A stretch of DNA of 64,000 nucleotides, from the NCBI RefSeq assembly GCF_900476375.1, contig NZ_UPPP01000055.1, positions 1 to 64,000 of the forward strand. The letters run 5' to 3'. Both the position numbers and the translations under genes were made by a program. This DNA comes from Allolucifera butyrica (GTDB lineage: Bacteria; Bacillota; Negativicutes; Sporomusales; UPPP01). Each line of letters starts with the position of its first letter. Positions within the stretch are counted from its first letter, which is position 1. Shown here in pieces: positions 52,460 through 61,591 of the stretch. The notes beneath the pieces were generated by a model. The model was not told where the DNA came from. It ran no database searches and saw only the letters and a list, made by a program, of their open reading frames with translations.

Positions 52460-53344
52460 ATGAAAATTGGATTTATTGGTTTAGGAATTATGGGCAAACC
52501 TATGAGTAAAAACCTGCTTAAAGCCGGGTATAGTCTGGTGGTTATGGATAGAAACCAAAGCGCCGTGGCGGAAGTAGTCGACGCCGGTGCCCAAGCGGCT
52601 CCCACTCCCAAGGCGGTGGCGGAACAAACCGATGTTATCATTACCATGCTGCCCAATTCGCCCCACGTGAAAGAAGTGGTTTTAGGCGAAGGCGGTGTGA
52701 TGGAAGGGGTCCAAAAAGGAAGCATCGTAATCGACATGAGTTCCATTGCTCCGCTTGTTAGCCGGGAAATCGCGGAAAAACTGGCCGGACGGAGTGTGGA
52801 AATGCTGGACGCCCCGGTCAGCGGCGGCGAACCCAAAGCGATTGACGGTACCCTTTCCGTAATGGTCGGTGGTAAAAAGGCTGTTTTTGACCAATGTTAT
52901 CCCATTATGAAGGCCATGGCCGGCTCGGTGGTGCTGACCGGCGAGGTAGGTGCCGGCAATATCACAAAACTGGCCAATCAGGTCATTGTCGCCCTGAATA
53001 TTGCTGCCATGTCGGAAGCGCTGGTGCTGGCCAGTAAAGCCGGAGTGGAGCCGGAGCTGGTGTATCAGGCCATTCGCGGCGGCCTGGCCGGCAGTACCGT
53101 TCTGGATGCCAAGGCACCGCTGGTAATGGACCGCAAGTTTAATCCCGGGTTTCGCGTTAACTTGCACATTAAGGATTTGAACAATGCGTTGGAAACATCC
53201 CATGAAATCGGGGTGTCGCTGCCGTTGACCGCTGCTGTTATGGAAATGATGCAGGCTCTTAAGGTAGACGGCCTGGGTGACGCAGACCATGGCAGTTTGG
53301 TTCAGTATTATGAGAAATTAGCTAAAACGGAGGTGAAACGTTAA
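52460..53344 (+). CDS. garR: Tartronate semialdehyde reductase (2-hydroxy-3-oxopropionate reductase)
   Basis: 294 aa. Rossmann start KIGFIGLGIMGKPMSKNLLKAGY, substrate motif DAPVSGGEPKAIDGTLSVMVGG and catalytic Lys in GAGNITKLANQVIVALN are those of beta-hydroxyacid dehydrogenases of the GarR/GlxR kind. It reduces tartronate semialdehyde to D-glycerate with NADH. AAAGGAG precedes the ATG. Confidence 0.92.
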   Translation: MKIGFIGLGIMGKPMSKNLLKAGYSLVVMDRNQSAVAEVVDAGAQAAPTPKAVAEQTDVIITMLPNSPHVKEVVLGEGGVMEGVQKGSIVIDMSSIAPLVSREIAEKLAGRSVEMLDAPVSGGEPKAIDGTLSVMVGGKKAVFDQCYPIMKAMAGSVVLTGEVGAGNITKLANQVIVALNIAAMSEALVLASKAGVEPELVYQAIRGGLAGSTVLDAKAPLVMDRKFNPGFRVNLHIKDLNNALETSHEIGVSLPLTAAVMEMMQALKVDGLGDADHGSLVQYYEKLAKTEVKR

Positions 53345-53417
53345 AAAACCGTTATTCCGCTTTCTCGGCGGGAGCCGGGCGCAGGAATCCGGTTTAAAAA
53401 TCTATCCCGTTTAAATC

Positions 53418-53455
53418 AAGGAAAACCTTCTATCAAAAGATAGAAGGTTTTCCTT
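53418..53455. terminator. Perfect hairpin after garR
   Basis: AAGGAAAACCTTCTATC pairs fully with its complement across an AAAA loop (17 bp). The 3' flank is not T-rich, so it may be a partial terminator or mRNA-stabilising element. Confidence 0.7.
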
Positions 53456-53531
53456 GAAAGTATAAGTTTTAAAGACTGCATAAATGATTTTAGACGGACT
53501 TTTCCGCGCCTTGCGCCATGCGCCAAGAACC

Positions 53532-53558
53532 GAAAGACCCGCGTCAGCGGTCTTTCTT
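53532..53558 (+). terminator. Second hairpin before garK
   Basis: GAAAGACC(C)GC/GC(G)GTCTTTC with a GTCA loop, then TTAAT. With the hairpin at 53418 it fills the 307-bp space between garR and garK, which otherwise shows nothing. Confidence 0.6.
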
Positions 53559-53651
53559 AATCTGATGGTCGGTTTGCAGGAATTGGCCTGTAAGCGGAAT
53601 AATTATCAATCATAGTTAAAAGTAAATTAACTTTTTTAAAGGAAGTGAATC

Positions 53652-54803
53652 ATGGTGCGCATTATCATAGCGCCGGACTCTTTTAAAGGAAGCCTTTCGG
53701 CCATAGAGGTGGCAAAAGCCATGGAAAAAGGGGTGCGTCATGTCTTTCCCGACGCCGAGGTGGTAAAAGTTCCTATTGCCGATGGCGGCGAGGGCACCGT
53801 CGATGCACTGGTGACGGCTACCGGCGGCCGGATTGTACGGCAAACGGTGACAGGGCCGCTGGGAGAACCGGTTGAAGCATACTGGGGCATTCTGGGGGAC
53901 GGGCGGACGGCTGTTATTGAAATGGCGGCCGCATCCGGATTACCGCTGATTCCAAAAGAACGACGCGATCCCCGGCTTACGACTACTTATGGAACGGGGG
54001 AATTGATCAAGGCGGCGCTGGAAGCGGGAATCCGTACTCTGATCATCGGTATCGGCGGCAGTGCAACCAATGACGGCGGCGCCGGTATGGCCCGAGCGCT
54101 GGGTATCCGGTTTTTAGATGCTGCGGGCTGTGAATTGCCTGACGGGGGAGCCGCGCTGAACCGGTTGGCCCGGATTGACATATCCGGCCGGGACCCGCGT
54201 TTAGACGAGGCGGCTATTTTGGTAGCCTGTGATGTGGATAATCCGCTGTGCGGTTCCCGGGGTGCTTCGGCGGTTTATGGGCCGCAGAAAGGGGCCACTC
54301 CGGCCATTGTTGCTGAACTGGACCAGGCCCTGCTGCATTATGCCGGCATTGCCCAAATGGCTACTGGCAGAGATATTGCCAATCGGCCGGGAGCAGGAGC
54401 GGCAGGCGGGCTGGGGGCCGGCCTGCTGTTCTTTACCAATGCCCGGCTCAAACCTGGCGTGGAGATTGTATTGGAAGCCGCTCAATTTTCCATTCTGGTC
54501 CAACATGCCGACCTGGTTATTACCGGGGAAGGCGCCACTGACTTTCAAACGGCTCATGGAAAGGCTCCCGTCGGTGTGGCCAGAATCGCCGCCGCCAGCG
54601 GGGTTCCGGTGGTTTGCTTGTCCGGTGGTCTGGGAGAAGGCTGTGAAGCTGTTCTTGCCCAGGGAATTGACGGTTTGATGAGTATTGTTCCCCGGCCGAT
54701 GAGCCTGGATGACTGTATCGCCCGGGCCGGCGAACTGGTTGAGACGGCGGCTGCCCGGCTTTGCCGCCTGGTACGGGTCGGTATGGGAAAGACTTTACGG
54801 TAA
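53652..54803 (+). CDS. garK: Glycerate 2-kinase
   Basis: 383 aa. APDSFKGSLSAIEVAKAMEKG at the N terminus, PIADGGEGTVDALV, GIGGSATNDGGAGMARALG and RPGAGAAGGLGAGLLFF are the glycerate kinase class I (GarK/GlxK) signatures. It phosphorylates D-glycerate to 2-phosphoglycerate, feeding lower glycolysis. GGAAGTG precedes the ATG. Confidence 0.93.
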   Translation: MVRIIIAPDSFKGSLSAIEVAKAMEKGVRHVFPDAEVVKVPIADGGEGTVDALVTATGGRIVRQTVTGPLGEPVEAYWGILGDGRTAVIEMAAASGLPLIPKERRDPRLTTTYGTGELIKAALEAGIRTLIIGIGGSATNDGGAGMARALGIRFLDAAGCELPDGGAALNRLARIDISGRDPRLDEAAILVACDVDNPLCGSRGASAVYGPQKGATPAIVAELDQALLHYAGIAQMATGRDIANRPGAGAAGGLGAGLLFFTNARLKPGVEIVLEAAQFSILVQHADLVITGEGATDFQTAHGKAPVGVARIAAASGVPVVCLSGGLGEGCEAVLAQGIDGLMSIVPRPMSLDDCIARAGELVETAAARLCRLVRVGMGKTLR

Positions 54804-54816
54804 AGGAGGAACCAGG

Positions 54817-55791
54817 ATGGATAAGTATCCAATTGTGATGGTGCGTAATTTACTGGCGCCGGCCCAGAATAGACTTTTAGAGTACTGCAATATCAAACTT
54901 TGGGAAAAGGCGGAGCCTATTTCTCACGATATACTGGCAAAGTGGCTGGAAGATGCGGAAGGTCTGGTTGCGGCCGGTAATGTCAGAATTGATGAGAGGC
55001 TGTTGGCCTATGCTCCCAAATTAAAGGTTATTGCTCAGTCTGCTGTCGGTTACGATAATATCGATGTGGATGCCTGTACGCGGCGGGGAATTCCGGTTGG
55101 CAATACGCCGGGGGTCTTAGTGGAAGCTACGGCCGATTTAGCGTTTGGGCTGCTTTTATGTGCCACCCGCCGTATTCATGAAGGTTGGGAGTTTGTCCGC
55201 CAGGGAAAGTGGACACCAAACCAAAACATTCCTTTCGGCATTGATTTATATGGAAAAGTGCTGGGTATTGTCGGCATGGGAAGAATTGGCGCTGCTGTTG
55301 CCCGGCGGGCCAGGGCGTTTGGTATGCGGGTCATTTATTATAATAGGAACCGGCGTCCGGACGAAGCGGAACTTGGCGTTAAATATGCGTCTTTTGACAA
55401 CCTGCTTACGCAGGCGGACTGCATCCTTGTGCTTACACCGCTTTCACCGGCAACGCGCGGTCTGTTTGGCTGGGAACAATTTGGCAGAATGAAATCAACA
55501 GCTTTCTTTGTCAATGCCGCCCGGGGCCCTATCGTGGATACCGGGGCGCTTGCGTCAGCTCTGGCAGCAAATCAAATTGCTTATGCCGTCCTGGATGTAA
55601 CGGACCCGGAACCTTTGCCGGGGGACCATCCGTTACTGCAATTGCCTAATGTTTTAGTTACACCCCATATCGGCAGTGCCACGATTGAAACCCGGACCCG
55701 CATGGCCCTGCTGACGGCGGATAACCTGCTTGCCGGATTACGAAACCGGCCTTTGCCGGCTTGCGTTAATCCGGAGGTTAACTATAAATAG
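54817..55791 (+). CDS. D-isomer 2-hydroxyacid dehydrogenase (glyoxylate/hydroxypyruvate reductase-like)
   Basis: 324 aa. NAD site VLGIVGMGRIGAAVARRARAFGM, substrate Arg in VNAARGPIVDTGAL, Glu in TDPEPLPGDHPLL and catalytic His in VTPHIGSATIETR. It probably links D-glycerate with hydroxypyruvate or reduces glyoxylate. The ATG at 54817 has AAAGGAGGA upstream and lies 13 nt after garK; the frame is open further upstream within garK but has no site there. Confidence 0.88.
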   Translation: MDKYPIVMVRNLLAPAQNRLLEYCNIKLWEKAEPISHDILAKWLEDAEGLVAAGNVRIDERLLAYAPKLKVIAQSAVGYDNIDVDACTRRGIPVGNTPGVLVEATADLAFGLLLCATRRIHEGWEFVRQGKWTPNQNIPFGIDLYGKVLGIVGMGRIGAAVARRARAFGMRVIYYNRNRRPDEAELGVKYASFDNLLTQADCILVLTPLSPATRGLFGWEQFGRMKSTAFFVNAARGPIVDTGALASALAANQIAYAVLDVTDPEPLPGDHPLLQLPNVLVTPHIGSATIETRTRMALLTADNLLAGLRNRPLPACVNPEVNYK

Positions 55792-55814
55792 TGAACAACA
55801 GAAAAGACTGGTAA

Positions 55815-55867
55815 AAAGAAAGCGGGATATTCAGCCTTTCTTGGGTTAAATATCCCGCTTTCTTTTT
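55815..55867 (+). terminator. Terminator of the glucarate operon
   Basis: A perfect 16-bp stem AAAGAAAGCGGGATAT/ATATCCCGCTTTCTTT with a 19-nt loop, then TTG and more T. Confidence 0.85.
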
Positions 55868-55871
55868 GTTT

Positions 55872-55984
55872 TGGGATCAGAAAGTATAACTTTTCGGGTT
55901 ATTTCTAAAATAACATATTCTTTTTAAGAAAGCCGAAAAGTAAAATACTTTCTTTCCACTGAAAGACCCGCTGGGTCTTTCTTG
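55872..55984. repeat. Structured intergenic repeat, copy B
   Basis: Nearly identical to 43436-43547, in the same orientation. The changes fall mostly in the loop (GGTTATTTCTAAAATAAC against GGTTGTTTCTAAAATAAT) and in the small hairpin loop (AAAGACCCGCTGGGTCTTT). Both inverted arms are kept. Confidence 0.8.
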
Positions 55985-56387
55985 AGATCATTATACTCTA
56001 TTTCAACCTCCGACCCACCACCTAATTTTCATCTCCAATATACAATACTCTACCTGTATTCGTAATATTTGCGGAATGTAATTCCGTATTGTGAATTTAT
56101 TGCCTGACAAGGAGAGGAATATTTTATTATTAGTATAATTGGTATTAAATGTAGCGGCATTATGTTTTATATGGTGGATCAATCCGTGAACCCAGCCTTT
56201 AAATAGTTGCATAGCCGGAAAAGGAGGTGTGATAACGAATGATTGGCTGTTAAACGGTGACTGGCTGCGCGTCCATCCGTCTAAAATTAACAAAAAATTT
56301 TGAATGGAAGCAGGAATATGGATATTCTTAGCGAATACCTAAAGCGAAACTTAATTAAATTAATTAAAAAACTTTGGGGGTAGAACT
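55985..56387. other. AT-rich region before the KDPG aldolase operon
   Basis: About 400 bp without a convincing gene. AAAAGGAGGT at about 56219-56228 looks like a ribosome site but opens only a 4-codon frame (ATG) or a 24-codon frame from an adjoining GTG. Near the end, TTAATTAA-A-TTAATTAA (56351-56367) is a perfect palindrome about 20 bp before the GTG of the aldolase gene and could be an operator for the ROK regulator of this operon. Confidence 0.45.
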
Positions 56388-57035
56388 GTGACGCCAAAAA
56401 TAAAAACACTACATAAAATCATGGAATCCGGCGTAGTTGCCGTTGTAAGAGCGGAAAGATCGGAACAGGCGATTAAAATTGCCGATGCTTGTATTGAAGG
56501 TGGTATTGCGGCCGTGGAAATTACGTTTACTGTTCCGGGCGCCGACCAGGTAATCAGGGATCTTGCGCAAACTTACCGGAATGGGGAGCTTATTATCGGC
56601 GCGGGTACTGTTTTGGACCCTGAGACGGCCCGGCTGGCCATTCTGGCCGGTGCGCAATATGTAGTGAGTCCGTCGCTGAATGTTGACACCGTGAAAATGT
56701 GCCATCGTTATCAAATTCCTATCATGCCGGGGGCGATGACGATACGGGAAATTGTAGAGGCAATGGAAGCCGGGGCGGATGTAGTCAAAGTGTTTCCGGG
56801 AGAAGCGCTGGGACCATCCTTTATTAAGGCGGTAAAAGGCCCTCTGCCGCAGGCTCCCTTAATGCCGACAGGCGGCGTCAGCCTGGACAATGTATCCGAC
56901 TGGATCAAGGCGGGCTGCCTGGCGGTAGGTGTAGGCGGCAACCTGACGGCAGGCGCCAAAAAGGGGGATTACCAGTCGATTACGGCAATCGGCAAGGAAT
57001 TTATTGAAAAGGTTCGTCAGGCGCGCGGTTTATAA
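56388..57035 (+). CDS. eda: KDPG / KHG aldolase
   Basis: 215 aa. ESGVVAVVRAERSEQAIKIADA, AVEITFTVPGADQVIRDL (catalytic Glu), LIIGAGTVLDPETARLAI, YVVSPSLNVDTVKMC and VVKVFPGEALGPSFIKAVKGPLPQ (Schiff-base Lys in VKVFP) are diagnostic. It cleaves 2-keto-3-deoxy-6-phosphogluconate into pyruvate and glyceraldehyde 3-phosphate. The start is a GTG at 56388, with GGGGG 8 nt upstream. First gene of the second sugar-acid operon. Confidence 0.92.
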   Translation: MTPKIKTLHKIMESGVVAVVRAERSEQAIKIADACIEGGIAAVEITFTVPGADQVIRDLAQTYRNGELIIGAGTVLDPETARLAILAGAQYVVSPSLNVDTVKMCHRYQIPIMPGAMTIREIVEAMEAGADVVKVFPGEALGPSFIKAVKGPLPQAPLMPTGGVSLDNVSDWIKAGCLAVGVGGNLTAGAKKGDYQSITAIGKEFIEKVRQARGL

Positions 57036-57063
57036 AGGGGTCTACAAAATAGGAGGGAAAGAC

Positions 57064-58086
57064 ATGTCGAAAGTAGTATGTTTTGGAGAAATTATGCTTA
57101 GATTAGCGCCGGCGGGATATCTCCGCTTTGAACAGGCCGGTTCATTGGAAGCGGTTTATGGCGGCGGGGAAGCGAATGTGTGCGTATCATTGGCTAATTT
57201 CGGCCTGGATGCGGCGTTGGTTACCAAAGTTCCCGATAATCCCATCGGCCAGTCGGCTATTAATGAAATGCGCCGTTATGGTGTGGATACCCGCTATATG
57301 ATCCGCGGCGGGGAACGGTTGGGGGTTTATTTTCTGGAAAAGGGAGCTTCGCAGCGTCCGTCCAAAGTCGTATATGATCGTAAATATTCTGCCGTCTCCC
57401 AGGCGCAGCGGCAGGATTTTAACTGGCCGGAAATTTTTGACGGTGCCGATTGGTTTCATTTTACCGGTATAACGCCGGCGCTGGGCGACAATGTAGCCGA
57501 AGCTGTACTGGATGCATGCAAGGCGGCAAGGGAAGCGGGTGTGACCGTGAGCTGCGACCTGAATTTCCGGAAAAATTTGTGGACCAGTGAAAAAGCCGGG
57601 CAGGTTATGAGCCGTTTCATGCCTTATGTGGATGTGTGCATTGCCAATGAGGAAGATGCGGAGAAAGTATTTGGCATCAAAGCGGCGGAAACGGATATTA
57701 CGGGCGGTAAGTTAAGTCATGAAGGCTATAAGCAAGTGGCCAAGCAGCTTTCAGACCGTTTTGGCTGCGGTGCCGTGGCCATAACACTCAGGGAAAGTAT
57801 ATCCGCTTCCGATAATAATTGGGCGGCTATGTTGTATAAAGACGGCAACTATCATTTCTCCAGGAAATATCCGATTCACATAATTGACCGGGTTGGTGGC
57901 GGCGACTCTTTTGGCGGCGGCCTCATTTTCGGTCTCTTAAGCGATTATTCGGCTCAGGATGCGTTGGAATTCGCCGTTGCCGCCTCTTGTCTGAAACATA
58001 CAATTGAGGGAGACCACAATCATGTCAGTGTCGGTGAAGTTAGAACATTAATGGGCGGTGACGGTTCAGGCCGCGTTCAGCGCTAA
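57064..58086 (+). CDS. kdgK: 2-Keto-3-deoxygluconate kinase (PfkB family)
   Basis: 340 aa. Ribokinase fold with CFGEIMLRLAPAGYLRFEQA at the N terminus, GGEANVCVSLANFGLDAALVTK and the C-terminal DRVGGGDSFGGGLIFGLL holding the catalytic Asp and anion hole. Together with the aldolase just upstream it completes the KDG to KDPG to pyruvate route. The ATG at 57064 has AGGAGGG upstream; the longer in-frame extension overlaps the aldolase gene and lacks a site. Confidence 0.88.
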   Translation: MSKVVCFGEIMLRLAPAGYLRFEQAGSLEAVYGGGEANVCVSLANFGLDAALVTKVPDNPIGQSAINEMRRYGVDTRYMIRGGERLGVYFLEKGASQRPSKVVYDRKYSAVSQAQRQDFNWPEIFDGADWFHFTGITPALGDNVAEAVLDACKAAREAGVTVSCDLNFRKNLWTSEKAGQVMSRFMPYVDVCIANEEDAEKVFGIKAAETDITGGKLSHEGYKQVAKQLSDRFGCGAVAITLRESISASDNNWAAMLYKDGNYHFSRKYPIHIIDRVGGGDSFGGGLIFGLLSDYSAQDALEFAVAASCLKHTIEGDHNHVSVGEVRTLMGGDGSGRVQR

Positions 58087-58261
58087 TAAAAAAATAAATC
58101 ATTTCCGGGTGAAATCAAGCAGGAGTTTCTTGTCGGCAGGAGAAATAATAGTCAGATACTTAATTATGTTAAAAAAGTTTGACGGCAGTTTATGGAAAAA
58201 AATAATTTGTGCTGTTGCATGTCACTTTAAAGCAAACGGCAGCCGGCAAAGGATGATGAGG

Positions 58262-59536
58262 ATGATGAACCCCGGAAACAGTAAATACGTCAAAAGACTA
58301 AACCGGATGACCGTGCTGAATATTATTAAGCAGCATGAACCGGTTTCGCGGAATCAATTGGCGGCGTTAACCGGTTTAACGCCGCCGGCCATAACCGGAA
58401 TCATCCGTGAATTGCTTGATCTTGGTTTTGTGGAAGAGACCGGTCTCGGCAATTCACGGGGCGGCCGGCGGCCTATGAAATTACGGCTTAACGGCAAGGC
58501 CGGGTATGTGATTGGGCTGGAAGTGACCCATTTTGAAACGGTAATTGCCTGTGCCGATTTAAAAAATGAGCCCACCGATATTAGTGCTTATTCCATTGAT
58601 ATGACGGAACCCGAGACAGGGCTGCCCCAACTGGTGCAGCTTGTTAATGAAATGATGAACAGTGCTCCTTACAAAGATAAGAAGTTTCTGGGAGTGGGAG
58701 TTGCTTTTCCGGGTTTGTTAAAAGGAAGCAAGGATTTAGTGGAACGGTCCATTAATCTGGGCGTTAAATGGAATGGGTTTCCCGTTAAGAAGTATCTGGA
58801 AGACCAGCTTGGACTGCCTGTTTTCCTGGAGAGTAATGCCAAGGCGGCAGCGTTGGCCGAACGGTGGTACGGCGGCGGCACAAACTGCAAGGACTTGGTC
58901 TATGTTAATCTGGGCGAGGGTATTAGCGCCGGGGTCATTATGGATGATCAAATTATGCAGGGCAATCATGGTTATGCCGGTCAGATCGGCCATATTGTTG
59001 TCATTGAAGAAGGTCCTTTATGCAATTGCGGTAACCGGGGCTGCATTGAGGCTGTATGCGGAGTGCCGGCCTTATTGCGCAAAGCGGTGGCCGAACTGCC
59101 GCTGGTTGATGAACGGGACCCGCTTAGGCAAATTTGGCAGACCTTGGGGCGGATCACCATTCATGATTTGGTCCGGTGCGCGCATAGCGAAGGCAGTTAT
59201 GCCTGGACGCTGTTTCAGCAAGTCGGCCGGTATGTCGGGGTGGCTGTGGCCAATCTGATTAATATGTATAATCCGGAAGTCCTGTTTTTGGGAGGAAAGC
59301 TCTCCAAGGCAGCCGATGTGTTTTTAGCGGTCTTGCGGGATACGGTCAATTCTCATGCTTTTCCGCAAATTGCCGGCACAACGGAAATTAAAGTTTCCCC
59401 GTTGGGTGGCAATCAGGGAGTGATCGGTTCGTGCGCCTTGGTACTGCGAACATTGCTGCAGTTGTCGCAAGCCGGTATTTTGGATGATGTCTCCGTGAAT
59501 TCGGAGCGGACGCCGGAACTTTATAACAGCGATTAA
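58262..59536 (+). CDS. ROK-family transcriptional regulator
   Basis: 424 aa. N-terminal helix-turn-helix MTVLNIIKQHEPVSRNQLAALTGLTPPAITGIIRELLDLGFV, then a ROK domain with VGVAFPGLLKGSKDL, GYAGQIGHIVVIEEG and the zinc motif CNCGNRGCIEAVCG. Of the NagC/XylR type, it likely senses a sugar acid of this operon. Several in-frame ATGs lie together; 58262 is taken because AAAGG (58248-58252) sits 9 nt upstream, and the frame further upstream overlaps kdgK without a site. Confidence 0.87.
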   Translation: MMNPGNSKYVKRLNRMTVLNIIKQHEPVSRNQLAALTGLTPPAITGIIRELLDLGFVEETGLGNSRGGRRPMKLRLNGKAGYVIGLEVTHFETVIACADLKNEPTDISAYSIDMTEPETGLPQLVQLVNEMMNSAPYKDKKFLGVGVAFPGLLKGSKDLVERSINLGVKWNGFPVKKYLEDQLGLPVFLESNAKAAALAERWYGGGTNCKDLVYVNLGEGISAGVIMDDQIMQGNHGYAGQIGHIVVIEEGPLCNCGNRGCIEAVCGVPALLRKAVAELPLVDERDPLRQIWQTLGRITIHDLVRCAHSEGSYAWTLFQQVGRYVGVAVANLINMYNPEVLFLGGKLSKAADVFLAVLRDTVNSHAFPQIAGTTEIKVSPLGGNQGVIGSCALVLRTLLQLSQAGILDDVSVNSERTPELYNSD

Positions 59537-59688
59537 CTCACTTCGGAAGGGTTTGGTTTATTTGTACCGAAAAAAGACTGAATTTTGCCAAGATACGCAA
59601 GCATTCGGATTATAAAAATCTTTCTGTATTTCGTGCGTTGCGACTGTTAGGAGATCGAAATTATTTAGAAGGCAGGGAGGATGATTTC

Positions 59689-60186
59689 ATGACCGAACAA
59701 GACAGGCATTTGTCACCGGGAATTATGGATTATCTGGCCAGAGGGGCCGAAGCTGTCATGGTTTTTTTGACCATTTGCATGGTAACCCTCGTCACTTACC
59801 AGGTATTCGAAAGATATGTGCTGCACTATACTCCGCCATGGTCGGAAGAGGCGGCCGTGTATTTAATGGTCTGGTTTGGTATTATCGGGATTGCCGCCGG
59901 CGTACGCCGCAATTCCCACATGGCGCTGCATTTTTTTGCCGATAAGTTTCCGGCCGGAATGCAGAAGGGACTGACGATAATTAAGTATTTGCTTATTCTG
60001 GGTTATACCGGTGTTCTCGTAAAGGAAGGCTTTGCTATGGTCCAGCTTACTATGAGCCAAAAATCGCCTGCCATGGGTATGCCTGTGGGCTATGTTTACC
60101 TTGCTTTGCCGGTGAGTGCCATTTTGATTATTCTTTTCACACTGGAAATGCTGGTAAAAGAACTCAAGAAAGGCAGGAGTAACTAA
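59689..60186 (+). CDS. TRAP transporter small permease (DctQ type)
   Basis: 165 aa with four transmembrane helices. The sequence YTPPWSEEAAVYLMVWFGIIGIAAGVRRNSHMAL is the DctQ family signature. It partners the large permease that starts 1 nt after its stop. The ATG at 59689 has GGGAGG 8 nt upstream. The 152-bp gap to the ROK gene shows nothing more. Confidence 0.88.
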   Translation: MTEQDRHLSPGIMDYLARGAEAVMVFLTICMVTLVTYQVFERYVLHYTPPWSEEAAVYLMVWFGIIGIAAGVRRNSHMALHFFADKFPAGMQKGLTIIKYLLILGYTGVLVKEGFAMVQLTMSQKSPAMGMPVGYVYLALPVSAILIILFTLEMLVKELKKGRSN

Positions 60187-60187
60187 T

Positions 60188-61477
60188 ATGGAATTTGGCG
60201 CATGGCTTTTGCTGGGAAGTTTTATTTTTCTGATGATTATCCGGGTTCCCATTGCTTTTAGTTTGGGATTATCCTCCTTAATTACCTGTTTATATGCCGG
60301 AATCCCATTGTCGCCGCTTGCCCAGCGAATGGTTGCCTCGCTGGAGTCTTTTCCGCTGATGACGATTCCGTTTTTTATACTGGCCGGACATATTATGTCG
60401 GAGGGCGGTATTGCCCGGCGGATCGTGGATTTTGCCAGTATTCTGGTGGGCCGCATGCGGGGCGGTTTGGCAATGGTAAATATTGTTGGCAGTATGTTTT
60501 TTGGCGGTACAACCGGGTCCTCGGTGGCTGATGTGGCTTCGGTCGGTCCGGTTATGATTCCGATGATGGAGCGGAAAGGTTATGGAACGGATTTTGCGGT
60601 TTCGGTAACCGTGAGCGCCTCTACGACCGGTATCATTCTTCCTCCCAGCCATAATGCCATTATTTATGCAGTAGCCGCCGGCGGCGCGGTTTCTATCGGC
60701 TCGATGTTTTTGGCCGGCTATATTCCGGGAATTCTGATTGGCTTGGGACTGATGCTGGTGAGCTATGTTCTGGCTGTTCGCCGCGGCTATGCCAAAGAGC
60801 CGCCCAAGAGTCTGGCTGAGATTTGGAATGGCCTGAGAAACGGCTTCTTAAGTTTGATGGCGGCCATAATTATTGTGGGCGGTATTGTAAGCGGCGTATT
60901 TACCGCTACGGAATCGGGCGCTATTGCCTGCGTATATGCACTGTTACTGACCATGTTTTATTACCGGGAATTGAAGTGGCGGCAATTGCCGGAAATTATG
61001 CGTAAGGTGGCCATTACCTGCGGCATGGTGTTTTTTCTGGTGGCCACTTCTTCCGCCTTTGGCTGGATCATGGCTTATCAACATATTCCGCAGACCGTTG
61101 CGGCCGGCATAAAGGCCATTTCGACCAATCCAGCCGTGGTACTCTTGATTATTAATATATTCATTCTTATTATCGGATTCTTTATGGATATGGCGGCATC
61201 CATACTGATTCTCACGCCGATCTTTTTACCAATTGCAACCAGTATCGGCATGGATCCCATTCAATTTGGCATTATGCTTTTATTAAATCTTTCTATCGGC
61301 CTGATTCATCCTCCCGTGGGAACGGCCCTATTTGTCGGTTGTGCTGTGGCCAAGTGTACTTTGGAAAGTACTGTGAAGGCAATATTGATGTTTATTCCCG
61401 TGCTGATTCTAATCCTGCTGCTGGTAACTTATGTGCCGGCTGTTACCATGACGCTGCCGAAGATGTTTATGCCTTGA
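60188..61477 (+). CDS. TRAP transporter large permease (DctM type)
   Basis: 429 aa with about 12 transmembrane helices. PFFILAGHIMSEGGIARRIVDFA, MFFGGTTGSSVADVASVGPVMIP, ASTTGIILPPSHNAIIYAVAAGG and HPPVGTALFVGCAVAK are DctM landmarks. It forms the Na+- or H+-driven channel for a carboxylate such as a uronate or keto-deoxy sugar acid. GGCAGGAG lies in the end of the small permease gene. Confidence 0.92.
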   Translation: MEFGAWLLLGSFIFLMIIRVPIAFSLGLSSLITCLYAGIPLSPLAQRMVASLESFPLMTIPFFILAGHIMSEGGIARRIVDFASILVGRMRGGLAMVNIVGSMFFGGTTGSSVADVASVGPVMIPMMERKGYGTDFAVSVTVSASTTGIILPPSHNAIIYAVAAGGAVSIGSMFLAGYIPGILIGLGLMLVSYVLAVRRGYAKEPPKSLAEIWNGLRNGFLSLMAAIIIVGGIVSGVFTATESGAIACVYALLLTMFYYRELKWRQLPEIMRKVAITCGMVFFLVATSSAFGWIMAYQHIPQTVAAGIKAISTNPAVVLLIINIFILIIGFFMDMAASILILTPIFLPIATSIGMDPIQFGIMLLLNLSIGLIHPPVGTALFVGCAVAKCTLESTVKAILMFIPVLILILLLVTYVPAVTMTLPKMFMP

Positions 61478-61591
61478 TTCGGAATCAATTCTCACTTAGT
61501 AAGTGAATTATAGAATTGTTTCAGAAGGGAGGATCGGCGACAAGTTATTTTCTTGGGTGTTGGGTAATAACAATTTTAAGGAGGAGCTCAT

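Noticed and set aside
56003-56293. Minus-strand frame of 96 codons in the gap before the KDPG aldolase
   Set aside because: No ribosome site, low-complexity composition, no recognisable motif, and it lies in an AT-rich promoter region.
58058-58261. Upstream in-frame extension of the ROK regulator
   Set aside because: It overlaps kdgK, lacks a ribosome site, and the helix-turn-helix begins after the ATG cluster at 58253-58265.
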